Part shown: positions 55,887 through 64,000 of the stretch, piece by piece
How the letters are laid out: every line of letters starts with the position of its first letter
Position numbering within the stretch: the first letter of the stretch is position 1
Assembly (NCBI GenBank): GCA_001972305.1
Contig: BDDD01001800.1
Location: 265,922 to 329,921 of the forward strand
Length of the DNA stretch: 64,000 nucleotides
Reading direction: 5' to 3'
Source of the DNA: Cephalotus follicularis
Taxonomy: Eukaryota > Streptophyta > Magnoliopsida > Oxalidales > Cephalotaceae
Translations under genes and position numbers: made by a program
The notes under the pieces: generated by a model
The model's input: only the letters and a program-made list of their open reading frames with translations
What the model was told of the DNA's origin: nothing
Databases searched by the model: none

Positions 55887-58574
55887 TGTAATACCCTGTC
55901 TGTTCGTACGTGTTTTACGGACTTTTTATGTGTTTGGTTTCGGGCTTTTTAATTCTTTTTTAAAATTTTAAAGTCTGGTTGCCCTGTGTTTTGGGCTTAT
56001 GTGATTTGGGCTGTTTGATACCAGCCTAAATATTTTGATATGTTATTGCTATATGGGTTGGGCTTATATTTATAAATTCTATTTTATCAAAACTTTATTT
56101 TATTTTATAACCTTTAAACATTATTAAAACATTTCATTTATTTCCTTTATTTCATTTTAATTTATTTTCTTTCTTTTTCTTCCTTTTCCTTTTTCTTTCT
56201 TCTTTCTTCTTTTCTTTCCTTTCTTTCTTCCTCTCCTCTCCCGAAGCTTTCTCTTTCCCCTCATAAATTCCACACGTCTTCAATCTTCCCTTTCCATATT
56301 AAACTGATTTTTGTCCCCCTTTATTCCTTATTCATCCCTCAAATCACTCCTTTCTTTCCTGTTTTAATAGTGCTAGTGTGTTTGGATATGCCATTCGTTT
56401 CCTCTACCTTCCACTGCTGATTTCTGCCCTTTGAAGCCTGTGTGAATTGTTGTGGAGTGGTTCATCAGTCTACAGAGGTAATCTTGGTCCTCCATTGTTA
56501 TTTGGTTGAGTTCCTTTAGTTGTTAAGACTGTTATGTATTTTGGTTTTCTTCTTCTTCTCTTTTGTTCACAACTGAGTATCAAATTGTGGTGGTGTTCTT
56601 GTTGTGTTTTCCGTGTTCTGGACAATCATTGCAGGTTAGTAATCCCACTGTAATGATTCGTTTCACTAGTCTTTTGGTTTTGTTGTTAGTGTTCTTAGTG
56701 TTCTCTAAGTTTTGATTTCCTATGTATGTATATGTTCTGTCATGGTGTTAGTAAGTTTGTCAGCATGTTTTGTGTACCTTGACTTGTCACAATCTGGCTT
56801 TAAATGTCTGTTATTGAACATGGGCAGAGAATTTGGACTTGAACATGTGCTTGTGTTTATAAAGTTATTTCTTTCTCTTAAAGTTGAGCCACTATCTATC
56901 TGTTTCCATGTCAATTATGTGTTTCTGTATCACCTAAATGTTATATAAAGTCATATGTTTATGTCCTTGTGTCTCTGGTTGAATGTTGTAATCATTTGAA
57001 CCAGTTTCTACATGAAATTGTCAAGTTTCTGCTGTTCTGTCGTCCAGAACAGTCGGCTGTTCTTGTGGATAGTCGGCTGGATTGGATGTGTAGTCGACTG
57101 CCATATGAACGCAGTCGACTGTCTTGGGTTGTGTAGTCGACTGGATCTATGTGACAATCGATTGCCTGCATTCTGGTTTGAGTAGTCGATTGGCCCTTGT
57201 GATTAGTTTACTGCCAAGCTTCCCCAGTTAACTGGTGCTCTGTAATAGTCGGCTGTTTTGCGCAGAATATTGCTGTTTTCAACTGTTTTGTTCCGTTTGT
57301 TCTCCGAATCGATCTGGGTCTTTTCTAAACACTGTAATAAGTATGTTTAATGTCTCTTATGTTTCTTAGACCCTTATATGAATGATTTTGGGTGTCTTTT
57401 AGATTGTTGTGCTTCAAGTGGAGATTGATTTAAATCATCTATCCGTAAGTGCATTGTGAACGCATAAGGTACGGATTTCTATCATTCCTTGGCTATCTGA
57501 TTTTCAAACTGAAAACAGTTTTGCTTTATGTTATGATTCTTCGTTTATGAACTTGGAAATGTTTTATGGTTTTGACATGTTTCAGAAATGAAGTTGGTTT
57601 TTGACATTTATAAATATTCTGACTTTATAAATATTCTGACTTTATTCTGACTTTATAAATATTTTGAATGTTTTGTGAAAGCATATTTATGTGTTTTTAA
57701 ATTGATTTTGATAAATCAATGTTTTCGAAATGACTGAATACTGAGTATTGTCCCCACCTATATGCATGTCGTAGGCCTGGCACGGGGACATGACACTTTC
57801 GTAGCGGTGTGATTAGTCTACGGCGTCTCTGAGTGTTATGAATAAATCCCATGAGGTGGATTTATGGATTCGCTATGTGATAGAGGCGTATGAATCGATT
57901 CTAGTATACGATATGTGATCTGATGTGTGATCTGATATGTGATATGTGAGAATTGACTTGTGTAGTGCCGTACACTTCAATTCTAGTGGGCATGTGGAAT
58001 TAGCGCCTCCCTTGCCAAATATATGTTATGTGATATGTATGTGACTCAGTATGATTCTGTGAATCGTGAAATAACGATTTTGAAATGTTTCGTAAATGTT
58101 TCGAAAGATATGAAATTGGTATTCGAATATGATTAAACTGTTTTCACTGCTTAAGATTTCCGTTATGAATTTTATTGAAATCTTACTGTTTTTAATCTAT
58201 CGTTTACTGTTTTTATTTCCCTTATCCGTACTGAGGTTTGCTCAGCTGCGTTTTTGTTTTCCATGCGGCAGGTTATCGGGAGCAGCCGGGAAATGTGTGA
58301 ACGAGAGATGACCACCTTATGTTTTGGATCCCTAGGAGTGTGATCCTTATGTGTATTATGTTTAGTGGTCATGAACAATAGGATACATGTGTTTTAGTTT
58401 TGAATCGGAAAATGTTTAAGTTTTCAGAAATTGTTAAGTTTTAAGTTTTCAGTTATGCTATGACCGCCACGTTTTTGGCTGATAAGTTATGTTTATGTTC
58501 AGACATGTTATGTTATGATATGATAGATTCTGTATTATGACCTGTGACGACTCCCGCCGTCCGGGGGTGTTACA
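55887..58574 (+). mobile_element. 3' LTR of E (uninterrupted)
   Basis: 2688 bp; the reference for reading the shattered 5' LTR. Landmarks: TATA-like TATATTTATAAATTC (about 56066), pyrimidine-rich leader 56160-56245, palindrome array 57050-57255, a small local expansion of TATAAATATTCTGACTT (57607-57665), GCATGTCGTAGG block at about 57763, CCGTACTGAGGTTTGCTCAG...GGCAGGT block at about 58227-58273. Confidence 0.95.
57050..57255. repeat. Class I palindrome array in E 3' LTR
   Basis: Ten units at the same offsets as 34335-34540, with extra transitions: CAATCGATTG for CAGTCGACTG, TAGTCGATTG for TAGTCGACTG, CAGTTAACTG for CAGTCGACTG, TAGTTTACTG for TAGTTGACTG (one transversion). Confidence 0.95.
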
Positions 58575-58860
58575 GTTAGTCCTTTTAGTGGTGAGAATCA
58601 GTCCCTGTTCTTAAGGAGGAAAGACTAGTCAAGAATTCCCGTAGGAGTAAACAATCTAGAGCATCCAGTCAGGGTACCCCTTCCAGATTCTCTGATGCTA
58701 GTAACCAGTACAAACCAACACATTACATACATTGCAAAAAGACAAACCATACTTTAAAGAATTACCGATGGTACTTCGGTCAATATTTGGATTGCGGTAG
58801 GAAAGATCATCTTACCAAAGACTATTGTGATGTCCCATTAAAAAAAAAAGAAAAGGAAAA
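58575..58860 (+). pseudogene. gag of element D, zinc-knuckle end
   Basis: Resumes gag D after E. A Ser/Arg-rich stretch, then a decayed Cys/His region (HYIHCKKTNHTLKNY, and LDCGRKDHLTKDYCD at about 58780-58825), followed by an A-rich run KKKEKEKKK where the homology ends. Too broken to score as a working knuckle. Confidence 0.65.
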
Positions 58861-58861
58861 G

Positions 58862-58924
58862 AAGAAACGGGCGCATGAAGCGCCCGTATATAGAAGGCAG
58901 CGGGTGCACAAAGCGCCCGCACCA
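58862..58924. repeat. Two adjacent GC-rich hairpins
   Basis: CGGGCGC ATGAA GCGCCCG (7-bp perfect arms, 5-base loop) and, about 16 bp on, GCGGGTGC ACAAA GCGCCCGC (8-bp arms, one G-T type mismatch, 5-base loop). They follow an A-rich run and are the only GC-rich spots in the area. Confidence 0.75.
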
Positions 58925-59973
58925 GAGAGAAAGCAAGAGAGAGCAGGAGAGAGAGCTGGGTGCCAGAGAAGAAGGAGAGAGACGTCGGCAAGAGAAACGG
59001 CGAGTGCCACTATAAGAACAAAAATTCGTTTATAGTCATTTTAGGCATTAGGTAGACAGGCTGCTCAACTTTATTTTTCATTAAAGTGGCTCAAAGACAA
59101 TGAACACCCCATAATCTAATACCAAAAATGATTATAAACAATGTAGGATTGTCTAATCAACACTCCAATCAAACAATTAGTTATATATATAATCATATAG
59201 AGAAGGATGGAGTTTTATACCAAACAACCAAACTCCTTCCTTCACGAATCCGTTCTGAGACTTAAAGCTTTTACTCAGGAACAAACAACAGTGGAATGAC
59301 CAATGTAAAACAATTCCTATATTACTAATCCTAGTCTAGGATTAATACAATGTAGAGCTCAATGCAAGCAATACACCACCTATGGTAATCAATTTGTGGT
59401 GTGTTTCGGCATTGCTTTCTCTTTTCTCTATTTTTGTTCTCTAAGAACCAAAAACCAGAAGTTTTTTTTTTCTCTCTCTCTCTCTCTATTTAAGAGTCCA
59501 GTTTCCAAAAAACCAACTCATCTATATAACACGTTCTAACTTTCTCTTCTTATTCCCAGAGTTTACTCCCCAATAATAGGATGATAATAACATTGAAAAT
59601 CAGTTATCAGGATTTGATTCCCATGAATGCAAATCCCTTTTCCACATTGTTACCTTGACATATGGAATGGATAATAGAAGAAATGTCTTAACGTGTTATA
59701 TTTATTTAGCTACCACTTACCATATTGGAAGTCTAACAACCAATACGTTGATATCCATGCTGCAGCATATGAGGAGAGAAATAAATAATAATCCAATTAT
59801 TCTTTATTACTTGATAAGAGAATTAATAATCTAATTATTAATTAATACAAAAATCATATTAGTATATTATGTCAACTAACTAGTCACATAACATCATTAA
59901 TACATCACGAAATAACATGTGCTATCACACGTTATAAAACAATACGATATATGCATCTACTACATATACTCAT
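58925..59973. other. Unassigned AT-rich stretch, possibly an old LTR remnant
   Basis: About 1 kb without a credible gene. A purine-rich GAGA segment (58922-58990), then AT-rich sequence with TATATATATAATCATATAG (about 59184) and a short CT run (about 59470-59490). Its general look recalls the minus-oriented copia LTRs elsewhere in the window, but I found no TG/CA pair or duplication to bound it. SIRE-2 begins at its right edge. Confidence 0.4.
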
Positions 59974-61207
59974 TGTTGGAAGTCTAGAGGGGGGGTGAAT
60001 AGACTTATAAAAAATAACTAGCAATAATACCACAAATAATTCAATTAACACAAACACACAATTACGGAAAAGTAAAGAGTGTAGGGTTAAGAGAATTGCA
60101 AACGGATGTATAGTGGTTCGGCAAACCGCCTACGTCCACTCCCCAAGGCCTCCCCTTGAGTATTTCACTAGGTATGCCCCAATCCGGGCTTGAAACTCCA
60201 ACCGAGCTCCAACGACTTTCGCTCCAACCAAGCGAATTACAACTTTTCTCCAACCGAGCAATACAAGAGACAACCTCTCTTGTATGAGTGAAATAAGTGT
60301 TTAAAAGGTTACAAATTCGTAATGAATTTGTTTACAATAAAGCTCAAATTCTAACAAAGCTTCTACTAAATGTGGAATGTAAAATGTGAGCTTTGTGATG
60401 TATTGGATTGCTTCGAAATGATCTCTTTTGATTGTTTGAAAGCTTGGAATTGTACTTGAGATAGCTTGAATGAATATGCAACTTGAATGATTGATCACTT
60501 GTGCAAGAGGTCCAATTTTCTTTATATAGGTGTGCCTCCAACGGATCTATTTTTAAAGGTCTGTTACAAATCCAGTCGGCTGGATTTGTACGGCAGTCGA
60601 CTGGATTGATGGCGCGTACATTTGAATATAGCCGTTGGTAGTGGGGCAGTCGGCTGGATCCTCTAGCCAGTCGACTGGTTGAGCTGGCAGTCGACTGGTT
60701 GCTCTATTCCAGTCGGCTATTGAGCTTAAATTGGAGATTACAAATGATACTGCCTGATTTTGCACAATTGAAAACAGTCGGCTGGATACCCTGGCAGTCG
60801 ACTGGACCCCCTGGCAGTCGACTGGTGCCCTGCTTCAGTCGGCTGGATTGGGTGTTAAAGAGATACAGAAGCTACTGCCTGAAATTGTACCCCATGGCAG
60901 TCGACTGGACCCCTGTGGCAGTCGACTGTATTGGTGTTCCTGCAAATGCTGAGTTTTGGTTCAAGGACCAGTTGGCTACACAACCTTTGGCAGTCGACTA
61001 CTCAACCTTGGGCAGTCGACTGGACCCCTGTGGCAGTCGACTGGATTGGCCTGTATCTGCATAAATGTTCTTGGCACAACTTTGGACAAAAAATCAAGTG
61101 AGTATATGAAGTTATAACCCAAAGAATTATGCATACAAGTAATCTATGTTTGTTAATCATCAAAATAACATATGTAATGCAATTAATCAGGGTGGCAAAG
61201 GCCAACA
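59974..61207 (-). mobile_element. 3' LTR of SIRE-2
   Basis: 1234 bp; plus-strand ends TGTTGGAAGTCTAGAGG and GGCCAACA. 'TCTAGAGGGGGGGTGAATAG' near the end is typical of Sirevirus LTRs. Contains the largest palindrome array of the window. Confidence 0.9.
60573..61043. repeat. Class I palindrome array in SIRE-2 LTR
   Basis: About 15 units, CAGTCGACTG more common here than CAGTCGGCTG, spaced irregularly (about 10 to 60 bp). 'ggacccctgtggcagtcgac' recurs at three places, so some units spread with their flanks. Confidence 0.95.
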
Positions 61208-61222
61208 ATCTCCCCCTTTTTG
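61208..61222 (-). promoter_or_regulatory. Polypurine tract of SIRE-2
   Basis: Minus-strand AAAAAGGGGGAGAT touching the LTR. More copies: AAAAAGGGGGAGAGA (about 61433-61447), GAGGGGGAGCT (about 61471) and GATGGGGAGCT (about 61503). The 600 bp from here to the 3' ORF hold these tracts and no gene. Confidence 0.85.
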
Positions 61223-61825
61223 ATGATTGACAAAACATGCATATTTTGCATAAATCTTGACAAATTTTACCAATTTAGTTCCAAAGTCCAATTTTACCAA
61301 TATAGGCATATCCAATGCATTTGTCATAACAAACTACACTTGCACAATGCAAGATCAATGTTTTATATTTGCAATATATTTCCCAAATGCATGCAACTTC
61401 ATTTATGCAATGTGCAATGCAAAATATAAATCTCTCCCCCTTTTTGTCAAACTACAAAAAGAGAGATGGAAGCTCCCCCTCAATCATAGCACGGATTGAA
61501 GAGCTCCCCATCAACTTATGCATTCATACTCATATTCGTCAATAAGATCAAAGCAATGGAGTACACATTTATATAAATGACATCCATCCAACACAAAGCA
61601 ATAAACATTAGAACACTTTGGCATTCAACACATAAACCCTCAATTTCATAAACCACATTCATGTAACCCAAGACAGTAAAAATCAAAGCATTTTAACATT
61701 AAATACTTAAAGCTTGAAGTACATAATCCACATTGTCTTATACATAACCAAGGAAATTTAAATAAAGACAATACACAAGCAAAGTTTCAAAATACAATAA
61801 AAACATATGAGATGCAAATGTAAGC

Positions 61826-62971
61826 TCAAGAGGGAGGAGGATGCTGAGGAAATGCGTTTTGAAACATCTGAAGGATGTTGGCTTGGCCTCGAAGGATTTC
61901 GGCTTGCCCCTGAATGAGATTTGCTTGTCCCTCACTAAACTGATGCATTTGCCCTTTGAGAAACTCGATGTCGGATTGGGCAAGATCCATCCCTGCCTGA
62001 AGAGACTCCATGGTAGGCCTGCTGCTGCTGCTACGGCTCAGGCCAACACTCGGACACTTCTCAAACTGTTGAGGATCGTCCTCATCATCGTCCTCATCAT
62101 CTCCAACCCTTACATTGGCTTGCTCTCTCCTTGGCTCTCTACCCCTTCCTTGAAATTTGACCCACTCACCATCCTCAAAAATAATGTTACACTGTCTAAG
62201 CCCTGCCTTGTTCACCAACTGCTTATGGGAAGGTTTAATACTTTGCTCATCCTCAGGAATGTCTAGGTTAAGAGTTTCAAAAATCCTACTCAAGAGCATA
62301 GGGTAAGGGGTATGATTGGGTCTAGAAAGCAAATGATTGACAATAAGATAGGGAAGGTTAATAGGAATTCCATTTTTAACACAAGCAACGAATTTAAGGT
62401 CTCGCTCGGAAGGAAGAGTGTGCGAGCCTTCTTTTGGGAGGAATGTGTTTGTTACAAGAAGGAGAATGATCTTAGAGGCAATAGGCAAATGGCTACTAGT
62501 CACATTCATAAGAGGATTGACATTAGGTTGTTCTAAACAAATTCCTAGGGCCTCCGTTTTTCCAATGTCATTAAAATTAGTAATGCCGGCATGAGGAGTT
62601 CCTAGTGTTTCGGCTACTAAATCAGGAGTAATGGAAATGGGATTGCCTAGAATGAAAGAGTTAGCAATGCAAGTGGTAGAGGATTCTAGATTAGCATAAA
62701 ACAATTTAACTAATCTAGGGTATATAACATTAGATGAGCAAAGATATTCAAACCATCCCATTCCTACCAACCAAGTCATTACTATAGCAACATTTCTAAT
62801 CAACACATCTCTACTCAACCATTTCTCAAAATGAAGCTTAACGGAGCTAAAAACGGAATTGTACCTCATCTCTTTCTCTTTGGAGAGAAAGAGTTCATTG
62901 TCGAAATCAAATGCAGGTTGTGAACCACTTGGTTGTCTTGAAGCCACGTGCTTTTGTCTCTTAGGTCCCAT
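61826..62971 (-). CDS. 3' ORF of SIRE-2, envelope-like position, function unknown
   Basis: Start chosen at ATG 62971 (MGPKRQKHVASRQ), matching the start in SIRE-1; the longer frame to 63211 only runs through the palindrome block. 381 residues. Residues 1-8 basic; 25-130 a conserved globular-looking part (LFLSKEKEMRYN, HFEKWLSRDV, GMGWFEYLC, KLFYANLE at 89-96); 163-176 hydrophobic but short (IASKIILLLVTNTF); 185-280 conserved (LPSERDLKFVACVKNG, LLSRPNHTPYPMLLSRIFETL); 291-299 acidic (DDEDDDEDD); 314-320 Ser-rich; 321-372 probable coiled coil with repeats of QGQA. FYANL and PYPMLLSRI recall the 'putative plant transposon protein' domain; this is from memory. No signal peptide or transmembrane anchor, so an envelope role is not supported. 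Lies between pol and the LTR, same strand. Confidence 0.85.
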   Translation of the reverse strand: MGPKRQKHVASRQPSGSQPAFDFDNELFLSKEKEMRYNSVFSSVKLHFEKWLSRDVLIRNVAIVMTWLVGMGWFEYLCSSNVIYPRLVKLFYANLESSTTCIANSFILGNPISITPDLVAETLGTPHAGITNFNDIGKTEALGICLEQPNVNPLMNVTSSHLPIASKIILLLVTNTFLPKEGSHTLPSERDLKFVACVKNGIPINLPYLIVNHLLSRPNHTPYPMLLSRIFETLNLDIPEDEQSIKPSHKQLVNKAGLRQCNIIFEDGEWVKFQGRGREPRREQANVRVGDDEDDDEDDPQQFEKCPSVGLSRSSSSRPTMESLQAGMDLAQSDIEFLKGQMHQFSEGQANLIQGQAEILRGQANILQMFQNAFPQHPPPS

Positions 62972-63084
62972 TTGAAGATTGCAGGTCAAAATTTGAGAGA
63001 AAGGGGTGTTTGGGCATTTTTTGTTTTGTAAAAAGTAAGAACAACAGTGGGGATATCGGGTTAAAACCCTGATTCCCGTAAGTC

Positions 63085-63156
63085 CAGTCGACTGGGCCAC
63101 TAATGCCAGTCGACTGGATGGCAGGCAGTCGACTGGACTAGTTGTCCAGTCGGCTG
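63085..63156. repeat. Four-unit CAGTCGACTG block upstream of the SIRE-2 3' ORF
   Basis: Motifs at 63085, about 63107, 63126 and 63147: three CAGTCGACTG and a last CAGTCGGCTG, 72 bp in all, the same number, order and spacing as 22958-23029. It lies 114 bp before the ORF start on the minus strand. Confidence 0.95.
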
Positions 63157-63371
63157 TTTTCTGCAGAAAAAGAGAGTGCAGAAAATGCCAATCCAAGTTG
63201 ATTTGTAACACTTTGGTTAACTATTATGGATTAATAGCAACCTAGGTACATGAGCTAATTTGTGTTATTGAGTTGAAAACTCAATGTTTAAATGCATGAT
63301 GAATTTTGAAACCATTTTTCAAACAATTCAATCAAGAATTAATAAAGCATCACAATTTCACATTTATTGAG

Positions 63372-64000
63372 TTAGGAAGGATTTTGCATACCTAGCTCTC
63401 TCCGCAAAGTGCAGAATCTTTCGTTGTCCAGCGGCTTCATGAATATATCTGCAACTTGGTTCAAAGTGTCAATATATTCAAGGAAAATATCACCCTTTTC
63501 AACATGATCTCTAAGGAAGTGATGTCTAATTTCAATGTGCTTAGACTTAGAGTGTTGAACGGGATTTCTACTCAAATTTATAGCACTAGTATTATCACAT
63601 TTTATACATACATTGCTAATGCTAATTCCGAAGTCACAAAGTTATTGCTTAAGCCACAAGACTTGAGCACAACAACTTCCCACCGCAACATATTCGGCTT
63701 CGGTGATAGATAGAGCTACACTATTTTGTGTCTTGGAAAACCAATACACTAAGGAATTTCCTAGAAATTGGCATGTGCCACTAGTGCTCTTTCTATCTAA
63801 TTTGCAACCACCATAGTCGGCATCGGAATAAGCATGCAAATTAAACAAAGAATCATGCGAATAATACAAACTAATAATGGTGTGTATGCAAGATATCTAA
63901 AGATTCGCTTAACCGCGGTTAAGTGAGATTCTTTAGGTGATGATTGATATCTAGCACAAAGACATACACTAAACATTATGTCAGGTCTACTAGCGGTAAG
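63372..64000 (-). pseudogene. Ty1/copia RNase H of SIRE-2 (cut by window edge)
   Basis: Minus-strand frame ending at 63372. From the window edge inward: SRPDIMFSVCLCARYQ, KRIFRYLAYT, AYSDADYGG (catalytic Asp), RKSTSGTCQFLGNSL, ITEAEYVAVGSCCAQ (catalytic Glu), a stop after LWLKQ (63642; the SIRE-1 frame has Leu there), CDNTSAI (catalytic Asp), KHIEIRHHFLRDHVEKGDI, and QVADIFMKPL. The single stop makes pol of this copy defective unless read through. Homologous along its length to 23213-23971. Confidence 0.88.

Larger units (their letters stand above)
33173..58574 (+). mobile_element. Gypsy element E (chromovirus-like), with three elements in its 5' LTR
   Basis: Starts TGTAATACCC, ends GGGGGTGTTACA, and is flanked by the perfect duplication GTTAG (33168-33172 and 58575-58579). 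After removing F, G and H it is about 10 kb: 5' LTR, PBS 51138, gag-protease-pol in one frame (51305-55834), polypurine tract 55871-55886, 3' LTR 55887-58574. The C-terminal [17 protein letters not shown] resembles the chromodomain-like tail of Tekay/Del chromoviruses. The two LTRs are close by eye apart from a few indels, so insertion is fairly recent, yet three more insertions hit the 5' LTR afterwards. Confidence 0.93.
59974..64000 (-). mobile_element. SIRE-2: Sirevirus-type copia element, running off the window
   Basis: Minus strand. 3' LTR 61207-59974, polypurine tracts, an intact 381-codon 3' ORF (62971-61826), a four-unit palindrome block (63156-63085), then RNase H of pol to the window end. 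Same order as SIRE-1, and similar but clearly diverged in sequence, so a separate insertion of the same family. The duplication would be CTCAT (59969-59973) but the other end is outside. Confidence 0.9.

Noticed and set aside
58787..59035. 82-codon Lys/Arg-rich ORF
   Set aside because: Begins in the decayed zinc-knuckle end of gag D and continues through an A-rich run and the GC hairpins; low complexity.
60699..61064. 121-codon ORF in SIRE-2 LTR
   Set aside because: Runs through the palindrome array; no relation to the 3' ORF or pol.
62972..63211. 80-residue N-terminal extension of the SIRE-2 3' ORF
   Set aside because: It only translates the palindrome block; SIRE-1 lacks a matching in-frame extension, and the shared start is the ATG at 62971 (22842 in SIRE-1).

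Overview
The window is plant nuclear DNA made almost entirely of nested LTR retrotransposons. I found no host gene, tRNA, rRNA or CRISPR array. The plant assignment rests on primer binding sites complementary to initiator tRNA-Met (TGGTATCAGAGC), Ty3/gypsy pol proteins ending in a chromodomain-like tail, an Athila-like gag-protease, and Sirevirus-type (SIRE) Ty1/copia elements. The species cannot be told from this window.

Layout. (1) 1-15924: a composite of two related Ty3/gypsy copies, A and B. It reads 5' LTR (cut by the window edge), gag A, a 5'-truncated copia element J on the minus strand (3293-6673), an LTR remnant, gag-pro B split by a solo LTR (8759-10517, target-site duplication ATTTG), pol B, and a 3' LTR (13759-15924). 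The composite sits in the reverse transcriptase of an older gypsy element, C. (2) 15925-29375: C pol, split by solo LTR K (17288-28268), which holds solo LTR L (19204-27312, duplication ATAGG), which holds an internally deleted Sirevirus, SIRE-1 (19815-24675, minus strand, duplication GTTTG). (3) 29376-33172: a long LTR followed by a PBS and gag of element D. (4) 33173-58574: a chromovirus-like gypsy element E inserted in gag D (duplication GTTAG). Its 5' LTR is split by a minus-strand gypsy element F (35371-44205, duplication TTAGC), a non-autonomous Athila-like element G (44646-48835, duplication ACTCC) and solo LTR H (48844-51111). (5) 58575-59973: the rest of gag D and an unassigned AT-rich stretch. 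(6) 59974-64000: a second Sirevirus, SIRE-2 (minus strand), running off the window.

The signal that ordinary annotation does not explain is a set of arrays of short self-complementary motifs with a TCGA core. CAGTCGACTG and its one-base variants occur in at least a dozen clusters, in SIRE copia LTRs and in the LTRs of several gypsy elements (C/D, E, F and L). A second palindrome, AAAGACATCGACGTCTTT, is shared by the LTR of copia element J and the LTRs of Athila-like element G. So two palindrome classes each cross the copia/gypsy divide. Short-palindrome clusters are known from maize Sirevirus LTRs, where they attract siRNAs; sharing between superfamilies within one locus looks new to me. A related point is a conserved 3' ORF in both Sireviruses, in the envelope-like position, preceded each time by the same four-unit palindrome block.

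No element here looks fully competent. E has four in-frame stops and a substituted integrase catalytic residue, F has two stops and a frameshift, and the rest are truncated, solo LTRs or heavily mutated. Element names A-L, SIRE-1 and SIRE-2 are local labels.
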